Shown here in pieces: positions 23,349-30,750 of a stretch of DNA of 37,553 nt. Origin of the DNA: Planctomycetota bacterium (GTDB lineage: Bacteria > Planctomycetota > UBA8108 > JACQVS01); NCBI GenBank assembly GCA_016209605.1, contig JACQVS010000113.1:1-37553 (forward strand), read 5' to 3'. The notes under the pieces are model-generated. The model did no database searches. It saw only the letters and a list, made by a program, of their open reading frames with translations, and was not told the origin of the DNA. The position numbers were made by a program, and so were the translations under genes. Numbering within the stretch: position 1 is the first letter of the stretch; every line of letters starts with the position of its first letter.

Positions 23349-24818
23349 TCATGCCCCTGCGGGTTGGATGAGCCGGGCCAGGTCGCGGGAGAGGCTCGTC
23401 AGCTGAGAAGCGGTTTGGTACGTCTGGCAGGAGCTGGCCTCCGTCTCCTTGGTGGCCTGTGCCACATTGGAGACTGCCAGGTTGACCTGCTCCACGGCCG
23501 TGGCCTGCTGCTTCGTGCTGAGCTCGATCTCGCGGGCTGCTTCCGTCGTCGTGCCGACCAGGCTGTTGATTTGCTTGAAGGCTGTCGCGACTTCGTTGAA
23601 CTGCCGCATTCCTATATCAACCGCCTTCGAGCCGCCTTCCGTGGCCATGACGGTCGAGTTCACCGCGGCGCGGATTTCATCGATGAGACCTCGGATCTCC
23701 TTGGTGGAGCCGCCAACGCGGTCGGCCAGCTTGCGGATCTCGTCGGCCACCACAGTAAATCGTTTACCGGCATCGCCGGCTCCCGATGCCTCGATGGTCG
23801 CGTTGATCGCCAGGATGTTCGTTTGCTCGGTCAGTTCGTTGATTATCTCCAGAATGCCGCCGATCTGCTGAGACTTCTTCCCCAGATCGAGCATGTGATT
23901 GACGATCAGGTCCACCTGGCGCCGGATGCCCGAGACGGATTCCAGCGATTTCTGCACCGTATGATCTCCCGAAGACGCGCCTGATGCCGTCTGATCGGCG
24001 ATCTGGGCTACCCGCTGAGCACTCTCAGCAATCTGGCGGGATGTGGCGAGAAGTTCGCTGATCGTCGTGGTGATCTCATTCATGGCCGTGGCCTGCTCTT
24101 TCGCGCTCGTGGCTTGCTGGTTGGCCGCCGCCTGGAGCTCGCTCGATGAACTCTGGACGTGCTGGACCGCAGAGCTGATCTGGCGAGACAGGGAAGTGGT
24201 CAAGAAGAAGGCCAGGCAAATGGAGAGGACTGTTGCTACGACCGTGATGATGACTACGAATTTGATCGAAGTCGTTGCCGTATCGCTGGCGGCCCGTTTC
24301 CCCTCTTCCAGCATTTTTTCCTCCCGCTGCACAAACGCCTGGAGCTGCTGGTTGAGGAACGCACGCTTCGGCGCGAGTTGCTCGTCAAACATCCGCACCG
24401 AGGCGTCCAGGTTGGGATCGCTCTTTCTTAGCGCGATCACCTTCTCGAGAACGGCATGATGGTCGGCTTCAGCTCGCTCGATCTGCTCCACCGAACGGCG
24501 TCCCTCTTCGGTTATTACCTGGCCTTTCAGCCGCTCGAGAATTCCCAGAAGTTCAGCCCTGACGGTATTTGCAAACTCCAAATACTTGTCGTCACGGCTG
24601 AACAGGAATCCGCGCGTCGCGCTGGATTTTCGCTCGATGAGCGCGCTCAATCGCTCCACACTGATGAGGTTTTGCGCGTTCGTCGTGATGACGAGATCCT
24701 TGCTCTCAACGACGGTTTGCAGGGTATAAACGGCGATTGCCGCGATCAGGACCAATAGGATCACGGTGGCCGCGAAACCTGTCCCGATCTTTTTTCTGAA
24801 CGTCCAGGTTGGTCCCAT
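23349..24818 (-). CDS. Methyl-accepting chemotaxis protein, two membrane helices, no clear HAMP
   Basis: 489 residues. Transmembrane helices at about 14-34 and 186-208 bracket a ~150-residue periplasmic region, all helical with heptad-like spacing, likely a four-helix-bundle (CHASE3-like) sensor. The long signalling coiled coil runs from about 215 to the end. Its hairpin tip (about 323-365, EIINELTEQTNILAINATIEA then FTVVADEIRKLADR) matches the MCP consensus, with changes such as SGAGDAGK for the usual ARAGEAGR. The stretch right after helix 2 (SLSRQISSAVQHVQ) is too short for a normal HAMP domain. Gln/Glu pairs suitable for methylation lie on both arms (for example KEQATAMNE and STKQQATAVEQV). 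It is the only receptor in the operon, with AGGAGG 11 nt before the ATG. Confidence 0.92.
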   Translation of the reverse strand: MGPTWTFRKKIGTGFAATVILLVLIAAIAVYTLQTVVESKDLVITTNAQNLISVERLSALIERKSSATRGFLFSRDDKYLEFANTVRAELLGILERLKGQVITEEGRRSVEQIERAEADHHAVLEKVIALRKSDPNLDASVRMFDEQLAPKRAFLNQQLQAFVQREEKMLEEGKRAASDTATTSIKFVVIITVVATVLSICLAFFLTTSLSRQISSAVQHVQSSSSELQAAANQQATSAKEQATAMNEITTTISELLATSRQIAESAQRVAQIADQTASGASSGDHTVQKSLESVSGIRRQVDLIVNHMLDLGKKSQQIGGILEIINELTEQTNILAINATIEASGAGDAGKRFTVVADEIRKLADRVGGSTKEIRGLIDEIRAAVNSTVMATEGGSKAVDIGMRQFNEVATAFKQINSLVGTTTEAAREIELSTKQQATAVEQVNLAVSNVAQATKETEASSCQTYQTASQLTSLSRDLARLIQPAGA

Positions 24819-24833
24819 GGCTTATTTTCCCTC

Positions 24834-25343
24834 CTAGGGATCTTTGATTGACATGACCAGATTTGAAACGTTGATGATCGTGTGAACGCACGATCCGACA
24901 ACCACGTATTCCGGGCTTCCGGCACTGCTCAGGGAGCCTTCGGGTACGCTGAAGGCCGCCTTTGGCAGATGACGGCATCCTTCAAATTCACCAATTGCGA
25001 AACCGAGCCGGGACGGCTCCCTGCACAAAAAGATCCAGTTCGCCTCCTCGTGGCAGGCGTAGCCGAGCAGCTTGGCCGTTGAAAAGATGGGGACCAGTTC
25101 GCCGCGAATTCCAGCCAGCCCCAGCAAGGCTCTGGTTTTGGCGGGGACCGGAACGAGATTTCCGCTTTTCACAAGTCCCGCGATTTCGCGGAGGCGTACG
25201 GCAAATCGATCCTCGGCCACCCGAAAAACGAGGATGCCTTCCACCTCTTCCGTTTTCGGGTCAAGCGCGGCGGCAAAGGATCGGTCAAAAGCCCGCCGGA
25301 TGTCAGCCGCGCGAGTTGAAAAGAGACCTGCTTCCTTGGTCAC
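24834..25343 (-). CDS. cheW: CheW-like coupling protein (second copy)
   Basis: 169 residues from a GTG at 25343. This start is preferred over an upstream in-frame ATG at 25379 because GGAGG lies 6-7 nt before it and it forms a GTGA overlap with the cheR stop. The CheW beta-barrel features are EGILVFRVAEDRFAVRLREIAGLV, TRALLGLAGIRGELVPIFS and a last strand with YVVVG. A ~35-residue helical N-terminal extension (RRAFDRSFAAAL) precedes the barrel. It couples the receptor to CheA in the signalling array. Having two CheWs of different length flanking cheR mirrors WspB/WspD. It is followed after 15 bp by the receptor gene. Confidence 0.9.
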   Translation of the reverse strand: MTKEAGLFSTRAADIRRAFDRSFAAALDPKTEEVEGILVFRVAEDRFAVRLREIAGLVKSGNLVPVPAKTRALLGLAGIRGELVPIFSTAKLLGYACHEEANWIFLCREPSRLGFAIGEFEGCRHLPKAAFSVPEGSLSSAGSPEYVVVGSCVHTIINVSNLVMSIKDP

Positions 25344-26887
25344 AGAACACCTCCAATGGCCTGGAGTTCTGACCGGCATAGAGCTATCAGCGCATCACGG
25401 CTGAACCCCCCGCCGAAGAGCAAAATTCGCGAGGCATCTTCGCGGAGGATAAGTGTCAAGGCGTTCGAGAGTTCGCGCCGTGCCGTTTCCAGGTCTCCGG
25501 ACCGCCGGGCCATCAGGCCGAGGTGAAAGTGGGGCATGGCGAAGTCGGCATCCAGGTAGACCGCAGCGTGATCGTGTTCAGCGGCCGACGGCTTGTCCCC
25601 GGCGTGCTCGCAGCAAAGGGCCATCAGGTAGTGGGCGCCTGCGTTCATCTCATCAAGATCGAGTAGCCGGCGGCAAACTCCCTCTGCTTCCTCCTGGCGG
25701 CCGGCATTCGTCAAGAGAACGGCGTGCAACAACTGAGTGTCCGTGTCGCGCTGGGCTTCCGGCGGCAGGGCGCGCAAGGATTCCAAGGCATCGGCGAATC
25801 GTTCTTGCTTTATGAGCCCCAATGTTATCCCCATGTTCCAGTGGACAGGGAATGATCGGATCGAAGCCGTTTCTTGGTTTGCAAGTGATGGTTGGTCCGG
25901 CTTACGAGCGAGACAGGCAATCCTTTCTGAGGCGCGTTGTATGGCTTCCACCCAACTCGCATCGAATTCCGGAGGCCATGGCGGGATCTCCGGGCGCGCG
26001 GGCGAGGAAGATTCCCGGTATGGAACGGTCTCATCTGGAATGAAGTCTTCATGCCGCTGGTAGTAGAAGGTGTCGTGACTGTGGCACAGATGGAAGTCGT
26101 GGGAAATGCCGCGGAGCGTTTCTGCATGGCCTAAAAAGAGATGGCCCCTTGGGGCCAAGGCTCTGCCGATCCGGGAAACGACGGAACGGGTGACTTCCGG
26201 ACAGAAGTACATGGTGACGTTACGGCAGAACACTACGTCGAAAGCGCCCGCGCGCCAGAAAACCGGATCGTCCTCAGCCAGATTTCGCTCCTCAAAGGTG
26301 ACCATCGAGCGGATCGACTCGCACAATTTATAATCACGGCCTTCGGTCCGAAAATACTGCGCCTTGATCTGTTCGTCCGTATCTCGCAGCGCCCACGCCG
26401 AGTAGCGCGCGCGAAGGGCCCTCTCAATCATCGAAGGATTCACGTCGATTCCCAAGATTTTGATGTCCCACGTTTCGATCTCGGAAATGTTTTGAAGCAA
26501 CGAGATCGCGATTGAATAGGCTTCCTCGCCAGAGGCACAACCGGCGGACAGGATGCGCAGTTGCCGCTGCCCTGCATTCACTTTTGTGTGTGCTGGAAGA
26601 ACCGCATCTGTGAAAGCGCAAAAATGATTCTGGTTGCGGAAGAAGTAGGTCTCGGCTACGGTCAGACGCTCGGCTAAGGCGCGCAGTTCTCGCCGGCTTT
26701 CCTGTGATGATGACAGTCGCGAAAGGTACATGGCCGCTTGCCCGCATCCCGTCTCCTCGACTCGCTGGCGCAGCACATCGGAAAGATAATCCCGTTTCCC
26801 ATCATCGAACTGGAGCCCCAGATGGCGGGCGATTATCTCCCTAAAACGCTCAACCTCGACTCGTTCCGGGAAGTTCGTCACTTTCAT
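25340..26887 (-). CDS. cheR: CheR chemoreceptor methyltransferase with C-terminal TPR-like repeats
   Basis: 515 residues. The N-terminal helical CheR domain (about 10-85, ending VAETYFFR) precedes the SAM-binding methyltransferase domain: LSAGCASGEEAYSIAI (113-128), ILGIDVNPSMIERA, FDVVFCRNVTMYF and LFLGHAETL. It methylates glutamates of the receptor. Beyond about residue 330 the chain continues for ~180 residues with TPR-like helices (LIKQERFADALESLRALP; LLHAVLLTNAGRQEEAEGVCRRLLDLD; HYLMALCCEHAGDKPSAAEHDHAAVYLD). A TPR extension is characteristic of WspC and related alternative-system CheRs. It is locked by 4-bp overlaps to a cheW on either side. Confidence 0.94.
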   Translation of the reverse strand: MKVTNFPERVEVERFREIIARHLGLQFDDGKRDYLSDVLRQRVEETGCGQAAMYLSRLSSSQESRRELRALAERLTVAETYFFRNQNHFCAFTDAVLPAHTKVNAGQRQLRILSAGCASGEEAYSIAISLLQNISEIETWDIKILGIDVNPSMIERALRARYSAWALRDTDEQIKAQYFRTEGRDYKLCESIRSMVTFEERNLAEDDPVFWRAGAFDVVFCRNVTMYFCPEVTRSVVSRIGRALAPRGHLFLGHAETLRGISHDFHLCHSHDTFYYQRHEDFIPDETVPYRESSSPARPEIPPWPPEFDASWVEAIQRASERIACLARKPDQPSLANQETASIRSFPVHWNMGITLGLIKQERFADALESLRALPPEAQRDTDTQLLHAVLLTNAGRQEEAEGVCRRLLDLDEMNAGAHYLMALCCEHAGDKPSAAEHDHAAVYLDADFAMPHFHLGLMARRSGDLETARRELSNALTLILREDASRILLFGGGFSRDALIALCRSELQAIGGVL

Positions 26888-27348
26888 TCCCCCCGGTTTT
26901 GGAGATTCTTCCAGGCCTCATCGGGCAGGATTCGCGCCGTCTTGAGAATCAGCAGGAGCTGTTCGTCGAGGGCGCCAATGGCTTCGACAATCTGGCCATT
27001 GGCATGCTTCACCAAAGGAGGCAGCTCGTGGAGGTCGATATTTTCAAGATCGGAAACGCCAATCACCTCGGTGACCGCGAGCGCTACGATCCGATCCTGA
27101 ACGCGGATCGTCACGAATCGGGACACGGTCTCGGTCTTTGCCCCTCTTAGCATCAATTCCAAGGAAACGACCGGGACGGCTGCCCCCCGGATAACCGCAA
27201 GCCCCAGCACAAATTCCGGCATACCGGATACGGGCTCGATCTCCAGGGGGCGCATGGTTTCTGAGACGTGTATTGTGGGTATGGCGCAAAGGAGAGACCC
27301 GGCGCGGAGGAACAAAGAGGGATTTCGGTTTAGCTCTGCGACTATCAA
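26884..27348 (-). CDS. cheW: CheW-like coupling protein (first gene of the chemosensory operon)
   Basis: 154 residues, essentially one CheW domain: SLFLRAGSLLCAIPTIHVSETMRPLEIEPV, FVLGLAVIRGAAVPVVSL, RFVTIRVQDRIVALAVTEVIGV and a C-terminal LLLILKTARIL. It bridges receptor and CheA. The only suitable start is a TTG at 27348, with AATAAGG about 10 nt upstream. No ATG or GTG is available in frame nearby, and a ~10-residue lead before the first strand is normal for CheW. It overlaps cheR by 4 bp (ATGA). A sigma-28-like element lies 70 bp upstream, and a 736-bp intergenic region separates it from the divergent kinase unit. Confidence 0.9.
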   Translation of the reverse strand: MIVAELNRNPSLFLRAGSLLCAIPTIHVSETMRPLEIEPVSGMPEFVLGLAVIRGAAVPVVSLELMLRGAKTETVSRFVTIRVQDRIVALAVTEVIGVSDLENIDLHELPPLVKHANGQIVEAIGALDEQLLLILKTARILPDEAWKNLQNRGE

Positions 27349-27418
27349 TGCGACGACAACCTTATTTTCTCGACCGTAGTATTGAAGTTTAGCTTGCGAC
27401 TTACCATACCCGTATTTA

Positions 27419-27445
27419 CGATCGGCGGCTCAGGGACAATTCTTA
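27419..27445 (-). promoter_or_regulatory. Sigma-28 (FliA)-like promoter candidate for the chemosensory operon
   Basis: On the minus strand, TAAGAATT (27445-27438), N11, GCCGATCG (27426-27419), compared with the flagellar consensus TAAAGTTT-N11-GCCGATAA. Six of eight -10 bases and three of the four core -35 bases match, with exact spacing. The expected start at about 27412 gives a ~65-nt leader to the first cheW. Confidence 0.35.
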
Positions 27446-27528
27446 ACCCATTGTCACCATTGAGGGGGATTTGAAATTCCGCTTCAAGGCAGTGCATTCC
27501 GGAGGAGGCCGAAGACCGATCAACCGCC

Positions 27529-27550
27529 GCTGAAAGCCGGCGCTTTCAGC
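27529..27550. repeat. 9-bp perfect hairpin in the divergent region
   Basis: GCTGAAAGC (27529-27537), tetraloop CGGC, GCTTTCAGC (27542-27550). There is no T tract. It may be a protein-binding palindrome, or a boundary between the two divergent units. Confidence 0.6.
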
Positions 27551-27785
27551 CGGAGAGGGCGACACGGGATTTCAACCACCGACGCCTGAATACGGTGGTC
27601 TCCGGCGGGGAGCACCCTCTCGGTGAAGTGTGAATTCAAGCGAAAATTTATAACCCTGTTCAGGAAGGATTCTCTTCTCTTTCCACCCACCGCGGGACCG
27701 AGTTACCGGCCGCCAACTCACCATTCTGGTAAAATATTCGGATTCGATTGCCGATCGCCGCTTGCAGGCACCAAGTTCCACGTTT

Positions 27786-27819
27786 TTGGATTTTCCAACT
27801 AAAAGACTTGGATTTTCCA
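27786..27819. repeat. Short direct repeat, 12 bp twice
   Basis: TTGGATTTTCCA at 27786-27797 and again at 27808-27819, 22 bp apart (two helical turns), just upstream of the rightward sigma-28-like element. The spacing is what tandem activator sites would have, but a chance AT-rich repeat is possible. Confidence 0.5.
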
Positions 27820-27839
27820 GCTACTGCTTTTGCAGGCCT

Positions 27840-27867
27840 TAAAAACTCCCCAAGATTTTACCGATAA
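27840..27867 (+). promoter_or_regulatory. Sigma-28-like promoter candidate for the divergent kinase unit
   Basis: TAAA (27840-27843), 16 bp, ACCGATAA (27860-27867), which is 7 of 8 to the GCCGATAA consensus, with spacing one longer than the enteric optimum of 15. A TATAAA further on (27880s) could alternatively serve a sigma-70 promoter, but no matching -35 is seen. Confidence 0.3.
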
Positions 27868-28084
27868 ACATTGGAGGTATAAAAGCCCATTGAATTATTC
27901 AAGGAGCGCTCCGGCTCACGGAGGAGCCCGTCTTTCCAGGGACCAGGGCTCCTGAGAAGGGAGCGCTGTGGGATCAATTTAAAGTTCGTTTCGAAATGAA
28001 GCTTTGAGGCCCGGCGGAGGGGCGTTTTGAGATGGGCTCGAGGACTGGGTCGGCACAGGAACGTTTTTTCAGGGGAATTTTATC

Positions 28085-30217
28085 ATGCCCGTCCACCGTA
28101 CACCGAGCTTGGACACCAGCGACTCGAGTCCTGAGCTAAAAGATGCTCCGCTTATCGATAAGGGTTGCGGGCTTCGAAAAGAAAGTTCTTGGAGGAAAAG
28201 TTTGGAGGTTTTGAAGGCCCCTCTTCACCCGGCGCCTGACCGCGCCGCCATCAGGTCATGTTCCAGGATTTCCGGTGCTCTGGCGATCGGCTTGGGCTGC
28301 CTCGCTTTTGCAGGCTGGCTGCTGGAGAGCGCAGGCCTCAAAAACGTTTTATTCGGCTGGTTGGCCATGGAGGGGAAAACGGCGCTCATGTTCATTCTGA
28401 CGGGAGCATCGCTCTGGTTTTCTCGGCGCATGAAAGAAAGCACTCGATCCCGCATCCCGGCTCGAGTTTGCGCCTGCCTGGCGGCCCTGGTTGGCGCCCT
28501 GGCCTTATCCCAGCACCTCTCAGGCTGGAGTCTGGGCCTTGATCAGGTGTTGTTCGCCGGAGCATCGGGAACAGGCGGGCCTTTCGCTCCAGGTCGGATG
28601 TCCCCGGCAACCTCGTTGAACTTTTTTCTGGCAGGAAGCGCTCTGCTGCTCTTTGAATGCAAACCCCGCTTCCATTGGTTATTGGAAGGCTTCGCCATCA
28701 TCATCGGGTTTTTTTCTTTGCTGGCCTTGATAGGCCATATTTATGGAGCGGGATCGATTGCCAGCGCCGCCTCCAACATGCAAATCTCCTTCCTCCCGGC
28801 TCTAGTGTTCCTTGTAATCGCCGCCGGGATCTTTTGCCTTCACCCTGACCGCGGCCTTTCCTCGCTCGTCCTGAGCGATCAGATGGGAGGCATCCTCGCG
28901 CGCCGCCTGTTGCCGGCTGCTCTAGGTGTGCCGTTTTTTTTGGGATGGTTGAGGCTGCAAGGCGAGCAAATGGGCCTTTATGGCACCGAGTTCGGCCTGA
29001 CCCTGGTCGTTCTGAGCAGCATGATCATCTTCACGTCGGTAGTCCTGTGGAATGCAAAAACATTGAATTCGATCGAACTCGAGCGCCAAGAGGCCGAGGT
29101 GAAGTTTCAAACCTTGCTGGAAGCCGCGCCGGATGGGGTGGTCATCACTGACATCAGCGGCCGCATCGTGCTCGTGAGCGCTCAGACGGAGAAGATGTTG
29201 GGGCACAGCCGCGCTGAGTTGTTCGGCAAACCGGTTGAAGTTTTGATTCCAGAACGTTGCCGCGGTCGGCATGAGGGATACCGCCGGCGCTATTTCTCCG
29301 AATCCCGCACGCAGGCGATGCGCATGGTCGTTGATATCTTTGCCCTCAAGAAGGGTGGCGGCGAACTGCCGGTGGAAATCAACCTCAGCCCGATTCAGGT
29401 GAAGGGGGGGATGCTGGCCATGGCCACGATCCGGGACATCACCGAGCGGAAGAAGGCGCACGAAGAAATCAAGCGGCTCAACAACGACCTCGAAAGGCGA
29501 GTCGCGGCACGAACGGCAGAGCTGGAGGCTGCCATCAAGGAGCTGGAGGCATTCTCGTATTCCGTCTCTCATGATTTGCGCGCTCCTCTCCGAGCGATCG
29601 ATGGGTTCTCGAGAATTCTCCTTGAAGACTTTTCGGGAAAGCTTGATGCGGAAGGGCAAAGGATCCTCAACGTCGTCCGCGCGAATACAATGAAGATGAG
29701 CCAGCTTATCGATGACCTCCTTGCCTTCTCCAGGCTCAGCAGAAAGGGGATGGAGAGATCGAAGATAGACATGACCGAATTATGCCGATCGGTAATTGAA
29801 GAGCTTCGGAGGTCAGAGCCCGAGCGTTCGGTTGAGGTCACCTTGGGATCCATGCCCGATACTGAAGGCGACCGCGCGATGATCCGGCAAGCGCTCGCCA
29901 ATCTGCTTTCCAATGCGTTCAAGTTCACTCGACGCCAGCCGGAACCTGCCGTGGAAATCGGCGGCCATAGCGACGGCGATATGAACGTTTACCACATCAA
30001 AGACAATGGCGTCGGCTTCGATATGCAATATTCGCACAAGCTGTTCGGAGTCTTCCAGCGGCTGCACGGCGCCGATGAGTTTGAAGGAACGGGAGTTGGG
30101 CTTGCCATTGTCCATCGGATCATCTCCCGTCACGGCGGAAAAGTATGGGGCGAGGGCCTGGTCAACTCGGGAGCAACTTTTCATTTTGCTCTCCCAAGAA
30201 AAAAGGAGCAGGAATAA
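28085..30217 (+). CDS. Membrane PAS sensor histidine kinase
   Basis: 710 residues. A ~60-residue polar N-terminus precedes eight hydrophobic segments (about 62-82, 98-113, 126-146, 176-192, 199-221, 235-252, 275-291 and 303-323). This membrane sensor domain contains two related stretches ([16 protein letters not shown] and [17 protein letters not shown]), suggesting an internal duplication. A PAS domain follows (about 338-455; [20 protein letters not shown], ending [11 protein letters not shown]), then a coiled linker and the phosphoacceptor helix [15 protein letters not shown] (H496). The ATPase domain has [17 protein letters not shown] and [18 protein letters not shown]. The kinase core belongs to the same [10 protein letters not shown] subgroup as the triple-receiver kinase. 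The next gene, an Rcp1-like receiver, overlaps its stop by 1 bp and is the likely phosphate acceptor. Confidence 0.92.
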   Translation: MPVHRTPSLDTSDSSPELKDAPLIDKGCGLRKESSWRKSLEVLKAPLHPAPDRAAIRSCSRISGALAIGLGCLAFAGWLLESAGLKNVLFGWLAMEGKTALMFILTGASLWFSRRMKESTRSRIPARVCACLAALVGALALSQHLSGWSLGLDQVLFAGASGTGGPFAPGRMSPATSLNFFLAGSALLLFECKPRFHWLLEGFAIIIGFFSLLALIGHIYGAGSIASAASNMQISFLPALVFLVIAAGIFCLHPDRGLSSLVLSDQMGGILARRLLPAALGVPFFLGWLRLQGEQMGLYGTEFGLTLVVLSSMIIFTSVVLWNAKTLNSIELERQEAEVKFQTLLEAAPDGVVITDISGRIVLVSAQTEKMLGHSRAELFGKPVEVLIPERCRGRHEGYRRRYFSESRTQAMRMVVDIFALKKGGGELPVEINLSPIQVKGGMLAMATIRDITERKKAHEEIKRLNNDLERRVAARTAELEAAIKELEAFSYSVSHDLRAPLRAIDGFSRILLEDFSGKLDAEGQRILNVVRANTMKMSQLIDDLLAFSRLSRKGMERSKIDMTELCRSVIEELRRSEPERSVEVTLGSMPDTEGDRAMIRQALANLLSNAFKFTRRQPEPAVEIGGHSDGDMNVYHIKDNGVGFDMQYSHKLFGVFQRLHGADEFEGTGVGLAIVHRIISRHGGKVWGEGLVNSGATFHFALPRKKEQE

Positions 30218-30699
30218 TGGATAAGAGCGTCATTGAAATACTACTGGTCGAGGACAATCCCAACGACGCCGAGCTTGCGCTCAGGGCGCTCAAGAAAAAC
30301 AACCTGGCCAACAATATCGTCATTGCCAGAGATGGGGAAGAGGCGCTCAAACTGCTCTTCGGGAGCAACTACCGCATTCGGCCGGAAATCGGGAATCTCC
30401 CCAAGGTCATCCTGCTCGATTTGAAGCTCCCGAAGGTCGACGGCATCGAAGTCCTCCGGAAGCTCAAGTCGGAAGAATCGACCCGGTCCATTCCGGTGGT
30501 TGTGCTCACTTCCTCGAAGGAAGAAAAGGACATCATCGAGAGCTACAAAATCGGCGTCAACAGCTACATCGTCAAGCCGGTCGAGTTCAACAAGTTTGTC
30601 AACTGCGTGGCTGAATTGGGACTTTACTGGCTCTTGCTCAACCAGCCGCCGGTGATGATCAATGCCGCGGCCAAGGGAGTGGCTTGGAGTGGCATGTAG
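30217..30699 (+). CDS. Rcp1-like single-domain response regulator
   Basis: 160 residues from the ATG at 30217, which overlaps the kinase stop as TAATG with AAGGAG about 10 nt upstream. A single receiver domain: acidic pair in [17 protein letters not shown], phosphoacceptor D68 in [14 protein letters not shown]98 in VVLTSS and K120 in SYIVKPV. The long loop before the central strand ([21 protein letters not shown]) is typical of the Rcp1 family, partners of phytochrome-like kinases. The C-terminal helix continues as [19 protein letters not shown], also a family feature. No output domain is present, so it likely relays phosphate or acts by protein contact. Partners may be the flanking kinases or the triple-receiver kinase across the divergent region. 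Confidence 0.92.
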   Translation: MDKSVIEILLVEDNPNDAELALRALKKNNLANNIVIARDGEEALKLLFGSNYRIRPEIGNLPKVILLDLKLPKVDGIEVLRKLKSEESTRSIPVVVLTSSKEEKDIIESYKIGVNSYIVKPVEFNKFVNCVAELGLYWLLLNQPPVMINAAAKGVAWSGM

Positions 30700-30750
30700 G
30701 CCTCGTTCCAGGATTGAATCCAGTATCCGGTCAGGAAGGATGAAACCGAG

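Larger units (their letters stand above)
27349..28084. other. 736-bp divergent regulatory region of the signalling island
   Basis: This gap separates the leftward chemosensory operon from the rightward kinase unit and is the most AT-rich part of the window. Short open frames here look like chance and are not annotated. It holds candidate sigma-28-like promoters in both directions, a 9-bp hairpin, and a short direct repeat, each listed separately. The rightward gene has AGGGG about 9 nt before its ATG. The distance from its candidate promoter gives a leader of about 210 nt. Confidence 0.6.

Noticed and set aside
23349..27348. Flagellar chemotaxis cluster
   Set aside because: No flagellar genes, no CheY/CheZ/CheD; hybrid CheA, TPR-CheR and two CheWs point to an alternative-function system.
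27572..27781. A short minus-strand frame in the divergent region
   Set aside because: 69 codons, no ribosome binding site, no motif, in an AT-rich regulatory region.
28041..28075. Sigma-54 promoter before the membrane kinase (GGCACAGGAACG)
   Set aside because: The -24 like GGCAC is present but the -12 GC at the required spacing is missing.
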